64,000 nt of DNA from Viola odorata (lineage: Eukaryota; Streptophyta; Magnoliopsida; Malpighiales; Violaceae). Position numbers and translations under genes: made by a program. Below are positions 62,184 through 64,000 of the stretch, one piece after another. The stretch covers positions 2,177,688 to 2,241,687 of the forward strand of contig OY829542.1 in the NCBI GenBank assembly GCA_963691705.1. Direction: 5' to 3'. The first letter of the stretch is position 1. Each line of letters begins with the position of its first letter. The notes beneath the pieces were generated by a model, which worked only from the letters and a program-made list of their open reading frames with translations, did no database searches and was not told the origin of the DNA.

Positions 62184-64000
62184 CTATGTGGAGATGACCG
62201 CCAAACCGGCGATCTCACAACAAGTTTCAAATTTGCATCTCGGTAATGCCTTAGTCATCATATCAGCACCATTATCATCTGTATGGACTTTGGCTAATTC
62301 CAACAACCTAGCATCCAATGCATCACGTATCCAATGATACCTCACATCAATATGTTTGGATCTAGAATGGAAAGTTGAATTCTTACCAAGATGAATTGCA
62401 CTCTGACTATCACAAAATAGCATGTATTTGTCCTGGACAAAACCAAGCTCCTGCAAGAATTTCTTCAACCAAAGCAACTCCTTGCAAGCTTCTGTAATGG
62501 CAATGAACTCTGCCTCAGTAGTGGACAATGCAACACACTTTTGCAATCTAGATTGCCATGCCACAGCTCCCCCTGCAAACTTAATCAAATACCCCGAGGT
62601 GGACTTTCTGGAATCAATGTCTCCAGCCATATCAGAATCAGTATAGCCCACAAGGATAGGTTTATCACCTCCAAAACAAAGCCTCAAACTAGCAGTACCA
62701 CAAAGATACCTCAAAATCCATTTCACAGCATTCCAATGCTCTCTACCTGGATTTGACAGAAATCTACTGACTGTACCAACAGCATGTGCAATATCTGGTC
62801 TTGTACACACCATTGCATACATCAAACTACCCACAGCAGATGCATAAGGAACCCGTTGCATATCTAGTCTCTCAGCTTCATTTGAAGGACTCTGTTTAGC
62901 ACTCAATTTAAAATGAGTAGCAAGAGGAATGCTTACCGCCTTAGCATTTTCCATCTGGAACTTCTGTAGCACTCTTTTGACATAGTGTTCCTGTGACAGC
63001 CAAAGTTTCTTCTCCTTCCTATCACGCATGATTCTTATACCAAGAATCTGTTTAGCAGCTCCCATGTCTTTCATGGCAAATGACTCGCCCAATTGATTCT
63101 TTAACCTGTTAATCATGGAAATATTTTTCCCAACAATAAGCATGTCATCAACATACAATAACAGGATAATGAAATCATCATCAGAGAACTTTTTAACAAA
63201 GACACAGTGATCAGAAGTAGTCTTCTTGTAGCCTTGCTCTGACATAACAGACTCAAACTTCTTGTACCACTGTCGCGGAGCTTGCTTCAACCCATATAGA
63301 CTCTTTCTCAGTCTACACACATAGTCTTCCTTTCCTTCAACATGAAAACCATCTGGTTGCTTCATGTAAATTTCTTCCTCCAAATCACCATGAAGGAAAG
63401 CAGTCTTTACATCCATTTGCTCTACCTCTAAATCAAGAGTAGCAGCCAAACTCAACATGGTTCTAATGGATGACATCTTCACCACAGGAGAAAAAATCTC
63501 ATTGAAATCAACACCCTTTCTCTGTCTGAAACCTTTCACCACTAATCTAGCTTTATACCTCGGGGATGCAGAAATACTTTCTTGCTTCACCCTGTAAATC
63601 CACCTGTTTTCCAAAGCCTTCTTGCCTTTTGGCAATTTCACCAAGTCAAATGTGTGATTATCATGCAAAGATTTCATTTCATCTTGCATTGCATCCAGCC
63701 ACTTCTTCTTTTCTTGACTCTCCATGGCCTCATGAAAACACTCAGGTTCACCTCCATCTGTCAAGGTAACATATTCATCAGAAGGATACCTGGTAGATGG
63801 CTTCCTCTGCCTAGTAGACCTCCGAGGTTGAACTTGAGGTGGTTCAGGATCATGTTCCTCTTCAGAATCATCAATAGGAACATCTAAAGCATCTCCAACC
63901 CGCTGATCACCAACATAGTCATGTTGCTCACCATTCTGAATATTGTTCTCAGCAGCATCCATATCATGGTTAGGTGTCTGAATTGGATCAATATCAGACA
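62184..64000 (-). CDS. Ty1/copia Gag-Pol, reverse transcriptase and RNase H part
   Basis: An open frame of at least 604 codons enters from the right edge and ends at TAG 62184-62186. The Met at 63962 is internal; the frame is open back to 64000. The order is the region C-terminal to integrase (acidic, then RRSTRQRKPSTRYPSDEYV), reverse transcriptase (KARLVVKGFRQRKGVDFNEI, FSPVV, QMDVKTAFLHGDLEEEIYM, LYGLKQAPRQWYKKF, catalytic LLLYVDDMLIVG at about 267-278), then RNase H (GYTDSDMAGDIDSRKSTSGY, ALSTTEAEF, LFCDSQSAIHLGKN, KHIDVRYHWIRD). The motifs are those of the Tork/Tnt1 lineage. There are no stops or frameshifts, so the copy may be young. It is a transposon gene, not a host gene. Confidence 0.95.
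   Translation of the reverse strand, partial: SDIDPIQTPNHDMDAAENNIQNGEQHDYVGDQRVGDALDVPIDDSEEEHDPEPPQVQPRRSTRQRKPSTRYPSDEYVTLTDGGEPECFHEAMESQEKKKWLDAMQDEMKSLHDNHTFDLVKLPKGKKALENRWIYRVKQESISASPRYKARLVVKGFRQRKGVDFNEIFSPVVKMSSIRTMLSLAATLDLEVEQMDVKTAFLHGDLEEEIYMKQPDGFHVEGKEDYVCRLRKSLYGLKQAPRQWYKKFESVMSEQGYKKTTSDHCVFVKKFSDDDFIILLLYVDDMLIVGKNISMINRLKNQLGESFAMKDMGAAKQILGIRIMRDRKEKKLWLSQEHYVKRVLQKFQMENAKAVSIPLATHFKLSAKQSPSNEAERLDMQRVPYASAVGSLMYAMVCTRPDIAHAVGTVSRFLSNPGREHWNAVKWILRYLCGTASLRLCFGGDKPILVGYTDSDMAGDIDSRKSTSGYLIKFAGGAVAWQSRLQKCVALSTTEAEFIAITEACKELLWLKKFLQELGFVQDKYMLFCDSQSAIHLGKNSTFHSRSKHIDVRYHWIRDALDARLLELAKVHTDDNGADMMTKALPRCKFETCCEIAGLAVIST

Overview
This is nuclear DNA of a flowering plant, almost certainly a dicot. 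The genes are intron-rich with GT-AG splice sites, are separated by AT-rich spacers, and encode plant-specific families: a KAI2 relic, clade-D PP2C, SBT1 subtilase, group-6 LEA, CGLD27, ACBP3-like, CK2 alpha and RNC1. Transposon remnants fill much of the spacers. I cannot name the species; the protein sequences look asterid-like, but that is an impression only. All splice sites were placed by eye, and every multi-exon model closes in frame.

Region 1 (1-10.95 kb) is repeat-rich. A 5' fragment of a KAI2-type receptor gene, broken by a frameshift, lies at the left edge on the minus strand. Next to it are two collinear copies of one block: a KAI2-upstream sequence plus degenerate ~212-bp tandem units. 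Each copy was then invaded by different transposons. Several of these have exact target-site duplications: an 8-bp hAT-like one, 9-bp Mutator-like ones, and TA for Stowaway/mariner-like ones.

Region 2 (11-31 kb) holds four minus-strand genes spaced far apart: a four-exon clade-D PP2C, an intronless serine-rich unknown protein, a small LEA_6 protein with two ABREs in its promoter, and an intronless SBT1.7/ARA12-type subtilase. A 1.5-kb long-TIR element with a 10-bp target duplication ends about 0.2 kb past the subtilase stop codon.

Region 3 (33.8-60 kb) is the gene-dense part. It holds a plus-strand J-domain protein (5 exons), then minus-strand CGLD27 (7 exons), an MFSD5-like MFS transporter (9 exons), an ACBP3-like acyl-CoA-binding protein (3 exons), CK2 alpha (10 exons) and the chloroplast splicing factor RNC1 (5 exons). 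These are independent housekeeping, plastid and signalling genes. I see no functional cluster, and none is expected in plant chromatin.

Region 4 (61.5-64 kb) is the 3' end of a Ty1/copia retrotransposon on the minus strand: an open pol frame running off the window, a polypurine tract and a 3' LTR.

I found no CRISPR array, prokaryotic system, tRNA or rRNA gene. The most notable findings are the duplicated, transposon-riddled block beside the KAI2 relic, a set of Mutator-like hairpin elements with exact target duplications (two at the same T-A8 site), and internal tandem duplication in the ACBP.
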